DNA of 64,000 nt from Micromonospora thermarum (GCF_012034245.1 NZ_JAATEO010000002.1:186001-250000); one strand, 5' to 3'. Positions 23,393 through 33,246 are shown, counted from the stretch's first letter. Notes: a model not told the origin generated them from the sequence alone. Numbers and translations are program-made.

Positions 23393-24694
23393 ATGATGAG
23401 ACTACGATCGCGGCTCGCCCGCGCCGTCGCGGTCGGCGCCGCCCTCGCCCTGGCACTGCCCCTGGCCGCCTGCGGCGGCGACGACGCGGGCGGTGAAGCC
23501 GACCAGATCCGCATCCTGGTGTACGGCGACGCCACCAACAAGGTGGAGACGCAGATCGTCGACACCTTCAACAAGACTTCGAAGGTCAAGGCCGTCCTGG
23601 ACACCATCCCCGGCGCCGACTACCAGACCAAGCTCCAGACGATCATCAACACCAACCAGGCGCCGGACGTCTTCTTCAACTGGGGCGGCGGCAGCATCGC
23701 GCCGTTCGTCAAGGCCAACCTGCTCCTGCCGCTCGACGACATGATCGCCAAGGACCCGGGGCTGAAGGAGAACTTCCTGCCCTCGGTGTTCAACAGCGCC
23801 GTGGTCGACGGCAAGGCGTACGGGATCCCGATGCGGGGCACGCAGCCGGTGATGCTCTTCTACAACAAGAAGGTCCTCGCCGACGCCGGTCTCACGCCGC
23901 CGAAGACCTGGGACGAGCTGCTCAACGCGGTCAACGTCCTCAAGGCCAAGAAGATCACCCCGATCGCGCTCGGCGGCGGCGACAAGTGGCCGACCCAGAT
24001 GTGGTACCAGTACCTCTACGACCGGGTCGCCGGTCCCGAGCTGTTCCGCTCGGCGCTCGGCGGTGACAAGAGCGTCTGGGAGAGCGCGGAGAGCCGCCGC
24101 GCCCTCGAACTGATGCGGCAGCTCACCGACGCCGGCGCCTTCGGCACCAACTTCGACTCGGTGAAGTGGACCGACCAGGGCTCGCCGACCCTGCTGTCCA
24201 CCGGCAAGGCCGGTTTCGAGCTGATGGGCTCGTGGGCGTACTCCACGCACCAGGACTCCAAGCCGGAGTTCGCCAAGAACGACCTCGGGTGGACCGCCTT
24301 CCCCAGCATCCCGGGCGGCAAGGGCGACCCGCGCAACGTGGCGGGCAACACCAACAACTTCTACTCGGTGCTGAAGAAGACCAAGCACCCCGAGGCCGTG
24401 GCCGAGTTCCTCAAGCTCATGTACTCCGACGAGTTCGTCCAGGCGCAGCTCGGCATCGGCAACCTGCCCACCACCGTCAACACCGAGAAGTTCCTCGACA
24501 CCGCGGGGAACCCGGAGTACTCGAAGTTCCAGTTCGACATGGTGAAGCAGGCGCCGTCGTTCCAGCTCTCCTGGGACCAGGCGTACCCGCCGGCCGCCAC
24601 CACCACCATTCACCAGGCGGTGCAGCAGTACACCAACGGGCGGATGGACGCGGACGGCTTCATCAAGGCCATGCAGTCGCTCCAGGCCGGCTGA
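23393..24694 (+). CDS. Sugar ABC transporter substrate-binding lipoprotein
   Basis: The 433-residue protein has a lipoprotein signal with lipobox LAAC near residue 26, so the mature protein should be anchored outside the membrane. The body is an extracellular solute-binding protein of family 1: PDVFFNWGGGS near 85, YGIPMRGTQP near 143 and MGSWAYSTHQ near 280. Such proteins bind oligosaccharides. It is the first gene of the operon with two permeases, GH3 and an esterase. ATG 23393 or 23396 may serve as start. No ATPase gene is present; a shared MsiK-type ATPase elsewhere probably powers the transporter. Confidence 0.88.
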   Translation: MMRLRSRLARAVAVGAALALALPLAACGGDDAGGEADQIRILVYGDATNKVETQIVDTFNKTSKVKAVLDTIPGADYQTKLQTIINTNQAPDVFFNWGGGSIAPFVKANLLLPLDDMIAKDPGLKENFLPSVFNSAVVDGKAYGIPMRGTQPVMLFYNKKVLADAGLTPPKTWDELLNAVNVLKAKKITPIALGGGDKWPTQMWYQYLYDRVAGPELFRSALGGDKSVWESAESRRALELMRQLTDAGAFGTNFDSVKWTDQGSPTLLSTGKAGFELMGSWAYSTHQDSKPEFAKNDLGWTAFPSIPGGKGDPRNVAGNTNNFYSVLKKTKHPEAVAEFLKLMYSDEFVQAQLGIGNLPTTVNTEKFLDTAGNPEYSKFQFDMVKQAPSFQLSWDQAYPPAATTTIHQAVQQYTNGRMDADGFIKAMQSLQAG

Positions 24695-24697
24695 CCT

Positions 24698-25642
24698 ATG
24701 GCCGCCACCACCCTCGCGCCCCGGACCACCACCGGGGAGCGGTGGGCCGTGCGACGCCCGGGCGGCGGGGTGACGCTCGCCCGCCCGGGCTTCGCCTGGG
24801 CCCTGCCCGCCACGCTGTTCTTCGCCTTCTTCGCGATCGTCCCGCTGGTCCTGGTGGTCGTCCTGTCCGTCACCAGTTGGGCCGGCATCGGCGACGTCGA
24901 GTACGTGGGCCTCGCCAACTGGCGGCGGTTGGCCGACGACCCGGTGATGATCGACAGCCTCTGGCTCAGCGTGCTGCTCACCGCCCTCGGCGTGGCCGTG
25001 CAGACCCCGCTCAGCCTGCTCATCGGCGTCTGGGCCGCCGGCCAGCAGCGCAACCGGGCGGTGCTCTCGGCGATCTTCTTCCTGCCGCTGCTGCTGTCCG
25101 CCACCGCCGTGTCGGTGCTGTGGCGGGCACTGCTCGACCCGAACTTCGGCGTGCCCGGCCAGGCGCGCTGGCTGTTCGGCGACGGCAACCTCTTCGGCAG
25201 CCGGACCGGGGCGATCGCCGTGCTGGTCCTCGTGGGCAGCTGGCAGTACATCCCGTTCCACTCCCTGATCTACCAGGGCGCGGCCCGCGCCATCCCCGCT
25301 GTGCTCTACCAGGCGGCCGAGATCGACGGGGCCGGGCGGTGGCACCAGTTCTGGCACGTCACGCTGCCCCAACTGCGCAACGCGATGATCACCTCGCTGG
25401 TCATCATGGTCGTCGGCGGGCTGACCACCTTCGAGACCGTTCTCATCCTCACCCAGGGCGGGCCGGGCACCGACACCACGATCACCGCCTACTACATGTA
25501 CCAGCAGGCGTTCCGCAGCTTCGACTTCGGCGCCGGCGCCGCCATCGCCCTGCTGCTGGTCGTGGTGGCCACGGTCATCTCGCTGATCATGGTCCGGGTC
25601 TCCGGCTACGACAAGATGCGCTCCACCTTGGAGGGACTGTGA
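24698..25642 (+). CDS. Sugar ABC transporter permease (MalF type)
   Basis: The 314-residue membrane protein has about six helices and the cytoplasmic EAA loop AAEIDGAGRWHQFWHVTLP near residue 205, which contacts the ATPase. It starts 3 bases after the binding-protein stop and overlaps the next permease by 4 bases. Together they form the membrane channel for oligosaccharide import. Confidence 0.88.
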   Translation: MAATTLAPRTTTGERWAVRRPGGGVTLARPGFAWALPATLFFAFFAIVPLVLVVVLSVTSWAGIGDVEYVGLANWRRLADDPVMIDSLWLSVLLTALGVAVQTPLSLLIGVWAAGQQRNRAVLSAIFFLPLLLSATAVSVLWRALLDPNFGVPGQARWLFGDGNLFGSRTGAIAVLVLVGSWQYIPFHSLIYQGAARAIPAVLYQAAEIDGAGRWHQFWHVTLPQLRNAMITSLVIMVVGGLTTFETVLILTQGGPGTDTTITAYYMYQQAFRSFDFGAGAAIALLLVVVATVISLIMVRVSGYDKMRSTLEGL

Positions 25643-26460
25643 CGCGGCACCGTCCGAACCGGCTGGCCGGGATCGGCGCCGTCGCCTGGCTGCTCGTCGT
25701 CGGCGTGCCGATCTACGTCATGCTGTCGATCACCGTGCAGACCCGCGAGGGCTACGGCGACAACGGCCCGATCTCCCTGCCGGACACCTTCACCCTCGAC
25801 AACTACACCGGCGTGTTCTCCCAGGGCTTCGGGCGCTACTTCCTGAACACCGTCGTGGTGACGGCCAGCGTGGTGGCGATCGTGCTGGTGCTCGTCACGC
25901 CGCTCGCGTACGCGATCGTGCGCAGCCGCAGCCGCCTCACCGGGCACGTGTTCCGGCTGTTCCTGCTCGGCCTGGCGATCCCCGCGCAGGCGGTCGTCGT
26001 ACCGATCTTCTACCTGATCAGCACGACCGGCCTCTACGACAACCTGCTCGGCGTCATCCTGCCCACGGCCGCGTTCGCCCTGCCGATCTGCGCGCTGATC
26101 CTCAGCGGCGCCATGCGGGACATCACCCCGGACCTGTACGAGGCGATGGCCATCGACGGCGCCACGCCGACCCGGGTGTTCCTGCGCCTGGTACTGCCCC
26201 TGTCCCGGGGCGGCATCTCCACCATCGCCGTCTTCTCCGCCCTCCAGGCGTGGAACGGCTTCCTCTTCCCGCTCGTGCTCACCCAGTCCGACTCGACCAA
26301 GGTCCTGACCCTTGGTCTGTACAACTTCCAGACGCAGTACGGCATCGACATCCCCGGGCTGATGGCCGCGGTGGTGCTGTCCATGGTGCCCGTCCTGCTC
26401 GTGTACCTGACCGCCCGCCGGGCCCTCATCCAGGGCCTGATGGGCGTGGGGGGAAAGTGA
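25639..26460 (+). CDS. Sugar ABC transporter permease (MalG type)
   Basis: The 273-residue second permease subunit has six predicted helices and the EAA loop YEAMAIDGATPTRVFLRLVLP near residue 170. GTG 25639 overlaps the preceding stop. Its partner is the MalF-type permease just upstream. The following GH3 gene starts 7 bases after its stop, which supports import and cytoplasmic hydrolysis of the same sugar. Confidence 0.88.
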   Translation: MTRHRPNRLAGIGAVAWLLVVGVPIYVMLSITVQTREGYGDNGPISLPDTFTLDNYTGVFSQGFGRYFLNTVVVTASVVAIVLVLVTPLAYAIVRSRSRLTGHVFRLFLLGLAIPAQAVVVPIFYLISTTGLYDNLLGVILPTAAFALPICALILSGAMRDITPDLYEAMAIDGATPTRVFLRLVLPLSRGGISTIAVFSALQAWNGFLFPLVLTQSDSTKVLTLGLYNFQTQYGIDIPGLMAAVVLSMVPVLLVYLTARRALIQGLMGVGGK

Positions 26461-26467
26461 CCGCCAC

Positions 26468-28834
26468 GTGACCCTGGAACTCGAACCCGGCACCGCCAGC
26501 TGGGCCGACCCCGCCCTCGACCTCGACACCCGCGTGGACGCTCTCGTCGCCGCGATGACCCTGCCGGAGAAGCTCGCGCAGCTGTACGGCGTGTGGGTCG
26601 GCGCGTCGGCCGACGGCGGCGAGGTCGCCCCGTACCAGCACGAGATGGAGGAACCGGTCGACCTGGCCGACCTGCTGGACGTCGGGCTCGGCCAACTCAC
26701 CCGCCCGTTCGGCACCGCACCGGTCGACCCGGCGCTCGGCGCGCTGTCGCTCGCCCGTACGCAGCAGCGGATCGCCGCCGCCAACCGGTTCGGCATCCCC
26801 GCCATCGCGCACGAGGAGTGCCTCGCCGGCTTCGCCGCCTGGCGTGCGACCGCGTACCCGGTGCCGCTGTCCTGGGGTGCCACCTTCGACCCCGACCTGG
26901 TCCGCCGGATGGCCGCCGCGATCGGCGCCGACCTGCGCCGGGTCGGCGTGCACCAGGGCCTGGCGCCGGTGCTCGACGTGGTGCGCGACGCCCGCTGGGG
27001 CCGGGTGGAGGAGACCGTCGGCGAGGACCCGTACCTGGTCGGCACCATCGCCACCGCCTACGTGCAGGGCCTCGAGTCGGCCGGGGTGGTGGCCACCCTC
27101 AAGCACTTCGTGGGCTACTCCGCGTCCCGGGGCGGGCGCAATCTCGCCCCGGTCGGGATGGGCCCCCGCGAGCGCGCCGACGTGATGCTCCCGCCGTTCG
27201 AGATGGCGATCCGGGAGAGCGGCGTCCGGTCGGTGATGGCCGCGTACACCGACACCGACGGTGTGCCGTCGACGGCCGACGAGTCGCTGCTCACCGGGCT
27301 GCTGCGGGAGACGTGGGGCTTCACCGGCACGGTGGTCGCCGACTACTTCGGCATCGCCTTCCTGCGGACCCTGCACGAAGTGGCCGGGAGCTGGGACGAG
27401 GCGGCGGCCGCCGCCCTCGCCGCCGGCGTGGACGTCGAGCTGCCCACCGTCCGCACCTTCGGCGAGCCGCTGCGGGAGGCCCTCGAAGCCGGCCGGGTCC
27501 CCGAGGCGCTGGTCGACCGCGCCCTGCGCCGGGTGCTGCGGCAGAAGGCGGAACTCGGCCTGCTCGACCCGGACTGGAACCCGGTCCCGCCCGTCCTGGA
27601 TGGGGCGGACCTCACCGACCCGGAGGCGGTCCGGGGCACCATCGACCTCGACCCGCCGGCCAACCGGGCCCTCGCCCGCGAGATCGCCGAGCGCGCGGTC
27701 GTGCTGCTCGCCAACGACGGCACCCTGCCGCTGCACCGGCCGGCCCGGATCGCCCTGGTCGGCCCGCAGGCGCATGAACGCACCGCCGTGCTCGGCTGCT
27801 ACTCCTTCCCCGCCCACGTCGGTGCCAAGCACCCGGAGGTGCCGCTCGGCATCGAGCTGCCCACCCTGGCGGAGGCGCTGCGCCGCGAGTTCCCCGACAG
27901 CGACCTGGTCACCGTGACCGGCGTCGCGGTCGACGGCGACGACGTGTCCGGCCTGCCGGACGCCGTCGCGGCGGCCCGCGACGCCGACGTCGTGATCGCC
28001 GCCCTCGGCGACCGGGCCGGCCTGTTCGGGCGCGGCACCAGCGGCGAGGGCTGCGACGCCGAGTCGCTGACCCTGCCCGGCGCGCAGCAGGCACTGCTCG
28101 ACGCGCTGCTGGACACCGGCACACCGGTCGTGGTGACCCTGCTGGCCGGCCGCCCGTACGCGCTGGGCCGCGCCGTCGAGGAGGCCGCCGCGGTCGTGCA
28201 GTCGTTCTTCCCCGGCGAGGAGGGCAGCCCGGCCATCGCCGGGGTTCTCAGCGGCCGGGTCGACCCGTCCGGACGCCTACCGGTGAGCGTGCCGCGCCGG
28301 CCCGGCGCGCAGCCGTCCACCTACCTGAGCTCCCGCCTCGGCCAGGTGAACGAGGTGTCCAACGTCGACCCGACGCCGGCGTACGGCTTCGGCCACGGGC
28401 TCAAGTACACCACCTTCGCCTGGACCGACCTGGTGGTCGACGTGCCGGCGGCCGCCACCGACGGGGAGTTGCGGCTGCACTTCACCCTGACCAACACCGG
28501 CGGCCGCGCGGGAAGCGAGGTGGTGCAGGTCTACGCCCACGACCCGGTGGTGTCCGTCGTGCAGCCCGTGCAGCGACTCGTCGGCTATCGGCGGATCCCC
28601 CTCGACCCCGGCGCGGCCTGCCGGGTCGAGGTCACCGTGCCGGCCGACCTGTTCGCGTTCACCGGGCGCGACGGGCGCCGCGTCGTCGAGCCGGGCGCGC
28701 TCGAGCTGCGGCTCGCGGCGTCCAGCACCGACCCGCGGCTGGTCGCGGCGGTCGGCCTGCACGGCCCGGCCCGGCACGTCGACCACCGGCGGGAGTTGCA
28801 CCCGCGCTTCACGGTGACCGCCTCGGCCGGCTGA
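26468..28834 (+). CDS. Glycoside hydrolase family 3 (beta-glucosidase/beta-xylosidase-like)
   Basis: The 788-residue enzyme has the GH3 N-terminal barrel with LKHFVGYS near residue 215 and the nucleophile Asp292 in VVADYFG. A C-terminal alpha/beta sandwich follows, with GEGCDAESLTLPG around Glu527 as candidate acid/base region. A fibronectin III-like domain ends the protein, with TNTGGRAGSEVVQVYAHDP near 678. No signal peptide is seen, so it should cleave imported beta-linked disaccharides or oligosaccharides in the cytoplasm. The neighbouring acetyl-xylan-esterase-like gene favours xylo-oligosaccharides, but beta-glucosides are possible. Confidence 0.88.
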   Translation: MTLELEPGTASWADPALDLDTRVDALVAAMTLPEKLAQLYGVWVGASADGGEVAPYQHEMEEPVDLADLLDVGLGQLTRPFGTAPVDPALGALSLARTQQRIAAANRFGIPAIAHEECLAGFAAWRATAYPVPLSWGATFDPDLVRRMAAAIGADLRRVGVHQGLAPVLDVVRDARWGRVEETVGEDPYLVGTIATAYVQGLESAGVVATLKHFVGYSASRGGRNLAPVGMGPRERADVMLPPFEMAIRESGVRSVMAAYTDTDGVPSTADESLLTGLLRETWGFTGTVVADYFGIAFLRTLHEVAGSWDEAAAAALAAGVDVELPTVRTFGEPLREALEAGRVPEALVDRALRRVLRQKAELGLLDPDWNPVPPVLDGADLTDPEAVRGTIDLDPPANRALAREIAERAVVLLANDGTLPLHRPARIALVGPQAHERTAVLGCYSFPAHVGAKHPEVPLGIELPTLAEALRREFPDSDLVTVTGVAVDGDDVSGLPDAVAAARDADVVIAALGDRAGLFGRGTSGEGCDAESLTLPGAQQALLDALLDTGTPVVVTLLAGRPYALGRAVEEAAAVVQSFFPGEEGSPAIAGVLSGRVDPSGRLPVSVPRRPGAQPSTYLSSRLGQVNEVSNVDPTPAYGFGHGLKYTTFAWTDLVVDVPAAATDGELRLHFTLTNTGGRAGSEVVQVYAHDPVVSVVQPVQRLVGYRRIPLDPGAACRVEVTVPADLFAFTGRDGRRVVEPGALELRLAASSTDPRLVAAVGLHGPARHVDHRRELHPRFTVTASAG

Positions 28835-28841
28835 GCAGCCC

Positions 28842-30068
28842 GTGTTCACCGACCTGCCCGAGGAACAGCTGCGGAGCCGCCGCAGCGCCGTCGCCGACCC
28901 GGTCGACTTCGACCTCTTCTGGGCGGACACGATCGGCGGGGCCCGGCTGGCCGAGTGGCCGGTCCGGGCCGAGCCGGTCGAGACCGGGCTGACCACGGTC
29001 GACGTGTACGACGTCACCTTCGCCGGCTACGCCGGCCAGCCGGTGCGGGCCTGGCTGCGGGTACCCGCGGAGGCGGACGGGCCGCTGCCGGCGGTGGTGC
29101 AGTACGCGGGCTACGGCGGTGGCCGGGGGCACCCGGTCGAGACGCTGCTGTGGGCGTCGGCCGGGTACGCCCACCTGCACATGGACACCCGCGGGCAGGG
29201 GTCCGGCTGGAGCCGGGGCGACACCCCGGATCCGGCCGCGGCCGGGCCGGAGGCGCCGGGTGTCGTCACCCGCGGCATCGGCAGCCCCCGCACCTACTAC
29301 TACCGCCGGCTGATCACCGACGCGGTCCAGGCGGTGCACGCCGTACGCGACCTGCCCTGGGTCGACCCGGATCGGGTGGCGGTCCTCGGGCACAGCCAGG
29401 GCGGCGCGCTGGCGCTGGCCGCCGCCGCCCTGGCCCCCGGTCTGCGGGCGGTGGTGGCCGGGGTGCCGTTCCTCTGCGACATCCCGCACGCCGTGGTCAC
29501 CACCGACGCCCGCCCGTACCGGGAGATCCGCGACTACCTGGCGATCCACCGGGACGCCGAGGAGCGGGTGCTCGCCACCCTCGCGTACGTCGACGGGGTG
29601 AACTTCGCCCGGCGCTGCCGGCTGCCCGCCCGCTTCTCCGTCGCACTTATGGACGAGATCGTGCCCCCGTCGACGGTCTTCGCCGCCGTCAACGCCTGGC
29701 GCGGCCCCAGTGAGCTGTCGGTGTGGCGGTACAACGGCCACGAGGCCGGCGGCGTCGACGACGACGTGGCGGCGCTGCGGTTCCTCCGCACCCACCTCGC
29801 CCCGCCGCCCGCCGGCCCGGCGGACCGGGCCGGGCCGGCCGGTGGCGGGCCGCCGCGCTCAGCCGCGCAGGTCCCGCCGGTGGAGGCCGGCGGCGCCGAC
29901 GCCGGCGCCGACCAGCGCCAGCCCGGTCATCGTGAGAGCCGCCGGCCAGTTCGGCCCGGTGGCGGGCACGGCCGCGAGGTGCGCGAACGGCGACAGGTCA
30001 GCCACCCAGGCGGGCGCGTCGACGCTGTCCCCGACGACCTGGAGCAGGAAACCGCCGGCGGCCGGTAG
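28842..30068 (+). CDS. Acetyl xylan esterase / cephalosporin-C deacetylase-like, with abnormal C-terminal tail
   Basis: This 408-residue open frame encodes an AXE1-type alpha/beta hydrolase: GHSQGG nucleophile near residue 185, Asp in LMDEIVPPST near 270 and His in NGHEAGG near 301. It removes acetyl groups from sugars. The domain ends at about residue 322 (LRFLRTHLA), where family members normally stop. The remaining 86 residues are low-complexity, and the last 210 bases are antisense to the end of the ABC permease gene. The normal stop codon seems lost. The gene is the last of the sugar operon, 7 bases after the GH3 stop. Confidence 0.8.
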   Translation: MFTDLPEEQLRSRRSAVADPVDFDLFWADTIGGARLAEWPVRAEPVETGLTTVDVYDVTFAGYAGQPVRAWLRVPAEADGPLPAVVQYAGYGGGRGHPVETLLWASAGYAHLHMDTRGQGSGWSRGDTPDPAAAGPEAPGVVTRGIGSPRTYYYRRLITDAVQAVHAVRDLPWVDPDRVAVLGHSQGGALALAAAALAPGLRAVVAGVPFLCDIPHAVVTTDARPYREIRDYLAIHRDAEERVLATLAYVDGVNFARRCRLPARFSVALMDEIVPPSTVFAAVNAWRGPSELSVWRYNGHEAGGVDDDVAALRFLRTHLAPPPAGPADRAGPAGGGPPRSAAQVPPVEAGGADAGADQRQPGHRESRRPVRPGGGHGREVRERRQVSHPGGRVDAVPDDLEQETAGGR

Positions 30069-31454
30069 GGCGCCGAGCCCGGCCACCGCCCGGGGCGCCC
30101 ACCCCACGGCCAGCACCGCGGCGCCCAGGCAGAGCAGCACGACCGGCAGGACGTTCAGCGTGCCGGCCAGCGCCGCGCCGGGCGGCAGGTCCGCGTCGAC
30201 GGTCGCCGCCCCGGCCCAGGTGGCCGCCGCCGCGACGGTGAGCAGCACCACCGACCCGGCCAGGACGGTGGTGAGCTCGGCGCCCAGCACCCGTGACCTG
30301 GTGACCGGGAGGGCGTACAGCGGGGTCAGCCGCCGGTCGGCCTCCGCCGCCGCGAAGGCGGCCAGGCGGACCGCGGCGAAGGTGCCGACCGGCACGGCGA
30401 GCAGGGCGAACAGGGTGGCCACGTACCCGCGGACGCTGCCCAGGCCGGCGAAGCCGGCCTGCGCGGCCAGGTCGGCGAAGCGCGGGTTGTCGGTGAGGAA
30501 CCGCGTCATCGACGTCGCGAGGACACCGATCAGCAGGAAGTACGCGCCGACACCGGCCGCCCAGCCGGTGAGCGGGCGGAGCAGCCGGCGCAGCGCGAAC
30601 CCCGGCACCGAGCCGAGCAGGCGCAGGCGCGGCGGCCGGCCGGTGGCGTCGGCCACCAGCCCGGCGCCGACGTCCCGGCGGCCGGCGAGGAGCACCGCCG
30701 CCACCCCGACCGCGACCGTGGCGGCGGCCAGCACCACCAGCGGCAGCGTCCGGTCGTCCAGGTACGGGCGGGTCAGCGCCAGCAGCCCGAACGGGGACAG
30801 CCACCGCAGCCAGGCCAGCGCGTCCACTCCGTCACCGACCATGCGGGCCAGCAGCCCGACGCCGAGCACCGCCACCGTGGCGCCGGTCGCGCCGGCCCGG
30901 GTGGGGAACACCTGGGCGGCGAGGGCGGCCAGCGCGACCGCGAACATCCCGGCCAGGGCCAGGCCGGCGCCGTGCCGTACCGCCCCGGGGACCGGGGTGC
31001 CGACGGCGGTGAGCGTCCCGGTGACGGCGGCGCCGACCGCCGCCATCACGGCGACCAGGACGAGCAGGTGCCGGCGCAGCACGGCCGGCAGGGTCAGGCG
31101 CCCGGCGAGCAGCAGGTTCCACCGGCCGGACTCCTCCTCGCCCCGGGTGGTCCGGGTGGTGGCGAGCAGCCCCCACACCGACAGCAGGACGGCGAGCACC
31201 GTCCCGGTGCGCCAGACGGTGAAGCCGCCGGGGGCGTCGAGCGCGACGGGCTCGCCGAAGAGCGTGCGGATCGCCGGATTCTCGGCCAGGGCGGCCAGCG
31301 CCGCGGCGTCGGCCTCGGTGCCCATCGTGCTCTCGTACGTGGCGGCGACCAGGGCGGACATACCGGCGGCGACGGCGAGGACGATAAGGCCGCCGCGCCC
31401 GACCTGGCGCGCCGCGAGGCGGCTGACGGCCCGCCGCGCCACCGCGGTGCTCAC
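29859..31454 (-). CDS. ABC-2-type exporter permease, large
   Basis: The 531-residue membrane protein has about twelve hydrophobic segments in two similar halves, like the fused permeases of actinomycete ABC-2 polyketide-antibiotic exporters. It contains RTTRGEEESGRWNLLLAGR near residue 105 and PLYALPVTRSRVL near 385. GTG 31454 overlaps the ATPase stop by 4 bases. Its 3' end overlaps the open frame of the convergent esterase by 210 bases. It is likely a drug or lipid exporter with the adjacent ATPase. Confidence 0.82.
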   Translation of the reverse strand: MSTAVARRAVSRLAARQVGRGGLIVLAVAAGMSALVAATYESTMGTEADAAALAALAENPAIRTLFGEPVALDAPGGFTVWRTGTVLAVLLSVWGLLATTRTTRGEEESGRWNLLLAGRLTLPAVLRRHLLVLVAVMAAVGAAVTGTLTAVGTPVPGAVRHGAGLALAGMFAVALAALAAQVFPTRAGATGATVAVLGVGLLARMVGDGVDALAWLRWLSPFGLLALTRPYLDDRTLPLVVLAAATVAVGVAAVLLAGRRDVGAGLVADATGRPPRLRLLGSVPGFALRRLLRPLTGWAAGVGAYFLLIGVLATSMTRFLTDNPRFADLAAQAGFAGLGSVRGYVATLFALLAVPVGTFAAVRLAAFAAAEADRRLTPLYALPVTRSRVLGAELTTVLAGSVVLLTVAAAATWAGAATVDADLPPGAALAGTLNVLPVVLLCLGAAVLAVGWAPRAVAGLGALPAAGGFLLQVVGDSVDAPAWVADLSPFAHLAAVPATGPNWPAALTMTGLALVGAGVGAAGLHRRDLRG

Positions 31455-32338
31455 CGGTCCTCCCCGTAGTAGTCGAGGAAGATCTCCTCCAGGGTGGGCT
31501 CCCGCATGCTCACCGCGCTGACGTCGGCCGCCGCGAGCTGCCGCAGCGCCGGCCCGGGCGGCCCGCTCAGCGTGAACCGCACGGCACCCTCGCCGGTGCG
31601 CTCCACCGCCTGGACGCCCGGCACGTGGTCGAGGTCCGGCACCGGGCCGGCGAACCGGACCTGGACCTCGGTGCGGTGCAGGGCCCGCAGGTCGGGCACC
31701 GCCGCGACGTCGACCAGCCGCCCGGCGCGGAGGATCCCCACCCGGTCACAGACCGCCTCCACCTCCGCCAGTTGATGGGAGCAGAGGAACACCGTCCGTC
31801 CGTCGGCGCGAGCGTCGGCCACCGCTCGCCGGAACTCCCGCTCCATCAGCGGGTCCAGCCCGCTGGTCGGCTCGTCGAGGACCAGCAGCGGGGCACGGGT
31901 GGCGAAAGCGGCGACCAGGGCGACCTTCTGCCGGTTGCCGGTCGAGTAGGTGCCGGCCGGCTTCGACAGGTCGAGCGCGAACCGCTCCACCAACTCGTCC
32001 CGGTAGGCGCGGTCGACGCCCGGGCCGACGGCGCCGAGCAACTCCAGCACCTCCGCCCCGGTCAGCCGGGGCCAGAGCGCCACGTCGGCCGGCACGTACG
32101 CGAGCCGCTGGTGGGCGGCGGCGACGTCGGCGGCGTCGATGTCGAAGATCCAGGCCCGGCCGGAGGTCGGGCGGGCCAGCCCGAGCAGCAGCCGGATGGT
32201 GGTGGACTTCCCGGCGCCGTTCGGGCCGAGGAAGCCGAAGACCTCGCCGGCGGGAACGGTCAGGTCCAGCCCGTCGAGGGCGGACACGGGGCCGTACCGC
32301 TTGGTCAGGTGTTCGGTGCGGATTGCGGGTGCGCTCAT
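31451..32338 (-). CDS. ABC transporter ATPase
   Basis: The 295-residue protein has Walker A GPNGAGKST near residue 40, a Q-loop region, a signature-like STGNRQKVAL near 138 and Walker B LLVLDEPTSGLD near 157. A C-terminal domain of about 80 residues is typical of the DrrA-type exporters. It is paired with the large permease downstream. The upstream gap (32339-32469) should hold its promoter. Confidence 0.88.
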   Translation of the reverse strand: MSAPAIRTEHLTKRYGPVSALDGLDLTVPAGEVFGFLGPNGAGKSTTIRLLLGLARPTSGRAWIFDIDAADVAAAHQRLAYVPADVALWPRLTGAEVLELLGAVGPGVDRAYRDELVERFALDLSKPAGTYSTGNRQKVALVAAFATRAPLLVLDEPTSGLDPLMEREFRRAVADARADGRTVFLCSHQLAEVEAVCDRVGILRAGRLVDVAAVPDLRALHRTEVQVRFAGPVPDLDHVPGVQAVERTGEGAVRFTLSGPPGPALRQLAAADVSAVSMREPTLEEIFLDYYGEDR

Positions 32339-32469
32339 GGCAGCCTCCCGGGTCGTCGGGGCTCACGACTGCCGACCAGACTTCCCGGCACACCGGGGGT
32401 CAGCGTAGCGCCTGTCGGCAACCGGCGGCCGGCGCCGGGTGCCGGACGCCGCCCGGCCGGCGGGGCGTC

Positions 32470-33246
32470 TCAGGCGGCGGGCCGTTCGCGCAGCGGCAGC
32501 CAGGCCAGCACGTCCTGGATCTTCGCGTCCCAGTACGCCCAGTCGTGGTCACCGGGGGAGAAGTCCACGGTCAGCGGCACCCCCCGTTCGCGGGCGACGT
32601 CGACGAAGCGCAGGTTGTCCTCGTACAGGAAGTCGTCCGTGCCGCAGGCGACGTAGAGCGCGGGACCGTCCGCGTCGTACCGGTCGAGCAGCGCCACCGT
32701 GTCGTCGTCGGTGCCGGTGACCGGGCGCTCCCCGAAGACCGTGTGCCACACGTCGGCGTCGACCGGCCGGGTGGGGTGGTGCCGGCGGGTGGCCACGTTC
32801 AGCGCGCCGGACAGGCTCGCCGCCGCCGCGAACCGGTCCGGATGGCGCAGCGCCCACTTCACCGCCCCGTACCCGCCCATCGACAGACCGGCGACGTACG
32901 TGTCCTCCCGCCGCCGGGACAGGCGGAAGAAGTCGTGGCAGGTCGCCGGCAGTTCCTCGGTGAGGAACGTCCAGTACCGGTTGCCGTGCTCCTCGTCGCG
33001 GTAGAAGCTGCGTCCCGCCTGCGGCATCACCACGGCCAGGCCGAGCGCCGCCACGTACCGCTCGATCGACGTGCGCCGCAGCCAGATGGTGTCGTCGTCG
33101 GTGAGGCCGTGCAGCAGGTAGAGCACCGGCGGGTCACCGGCCGGCGCGGCGCCGGCCATGCCGATCTGCGAGGCCGTGCGCTGCGGCAGGATCACCGTCA
33201 TCGACGTCGACAGGCCGAGGACGTCGGAGTAGAAGTCAACGCGCAT
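32470..33246 (-). CDS. Esterase of the EstA/esterase-D-like family
   Basis: The 258-residue alpha/beta hydrolase has LYLLHGLTDDD near residue 44, the nucleophile motif GLSMGGYG near 120, and Asp and His in YEDNLRF and PGDHDW towards the C terminus. It resembles tributyrin-type and S-formylglutathione-hydrolase-like esterases. ATG 33246 is taken as start; a GTG three codons upstream is possible. No signal peptide. A GC-rich hairpin lies in the gap after its stop. Confidence 0.83.
   Translation of the reverse strand: MRVDFYSDVLGLSTSMTVILPQRTASQIGMAGAAPAGDPPVLYLLHGLTDDDTIWLRRTSIERYVAALGLAVVMPQAGRSFYRDEEHGNRYWTFLTEELPATCHDFFRLSRRREDTYVAGLSMGGYGAVKWALRHPDRFAAAASLSGALNVATRRHHPTRPVDADVWHTVFGERPVTGTDDDTVALLDRYDADGPALYVACGTDDFLYEDNLRFVDVARERGVPLTVDFSPGDHDWAYWDAKIQDVLAWLPLRERPAA

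Noticed and set aside
23402..25372. Minus-strand open frame opposite the sugar-binding protein and permease
   Set aside because: Antisense mirror with low-complexity sequence and no ribosome site.
29859..30068. Extended esterase C terminus as a real extra domain
   Set aside because: The segment is antisense to the permease end and has low complexity; treated as stop loss rather than a domain.
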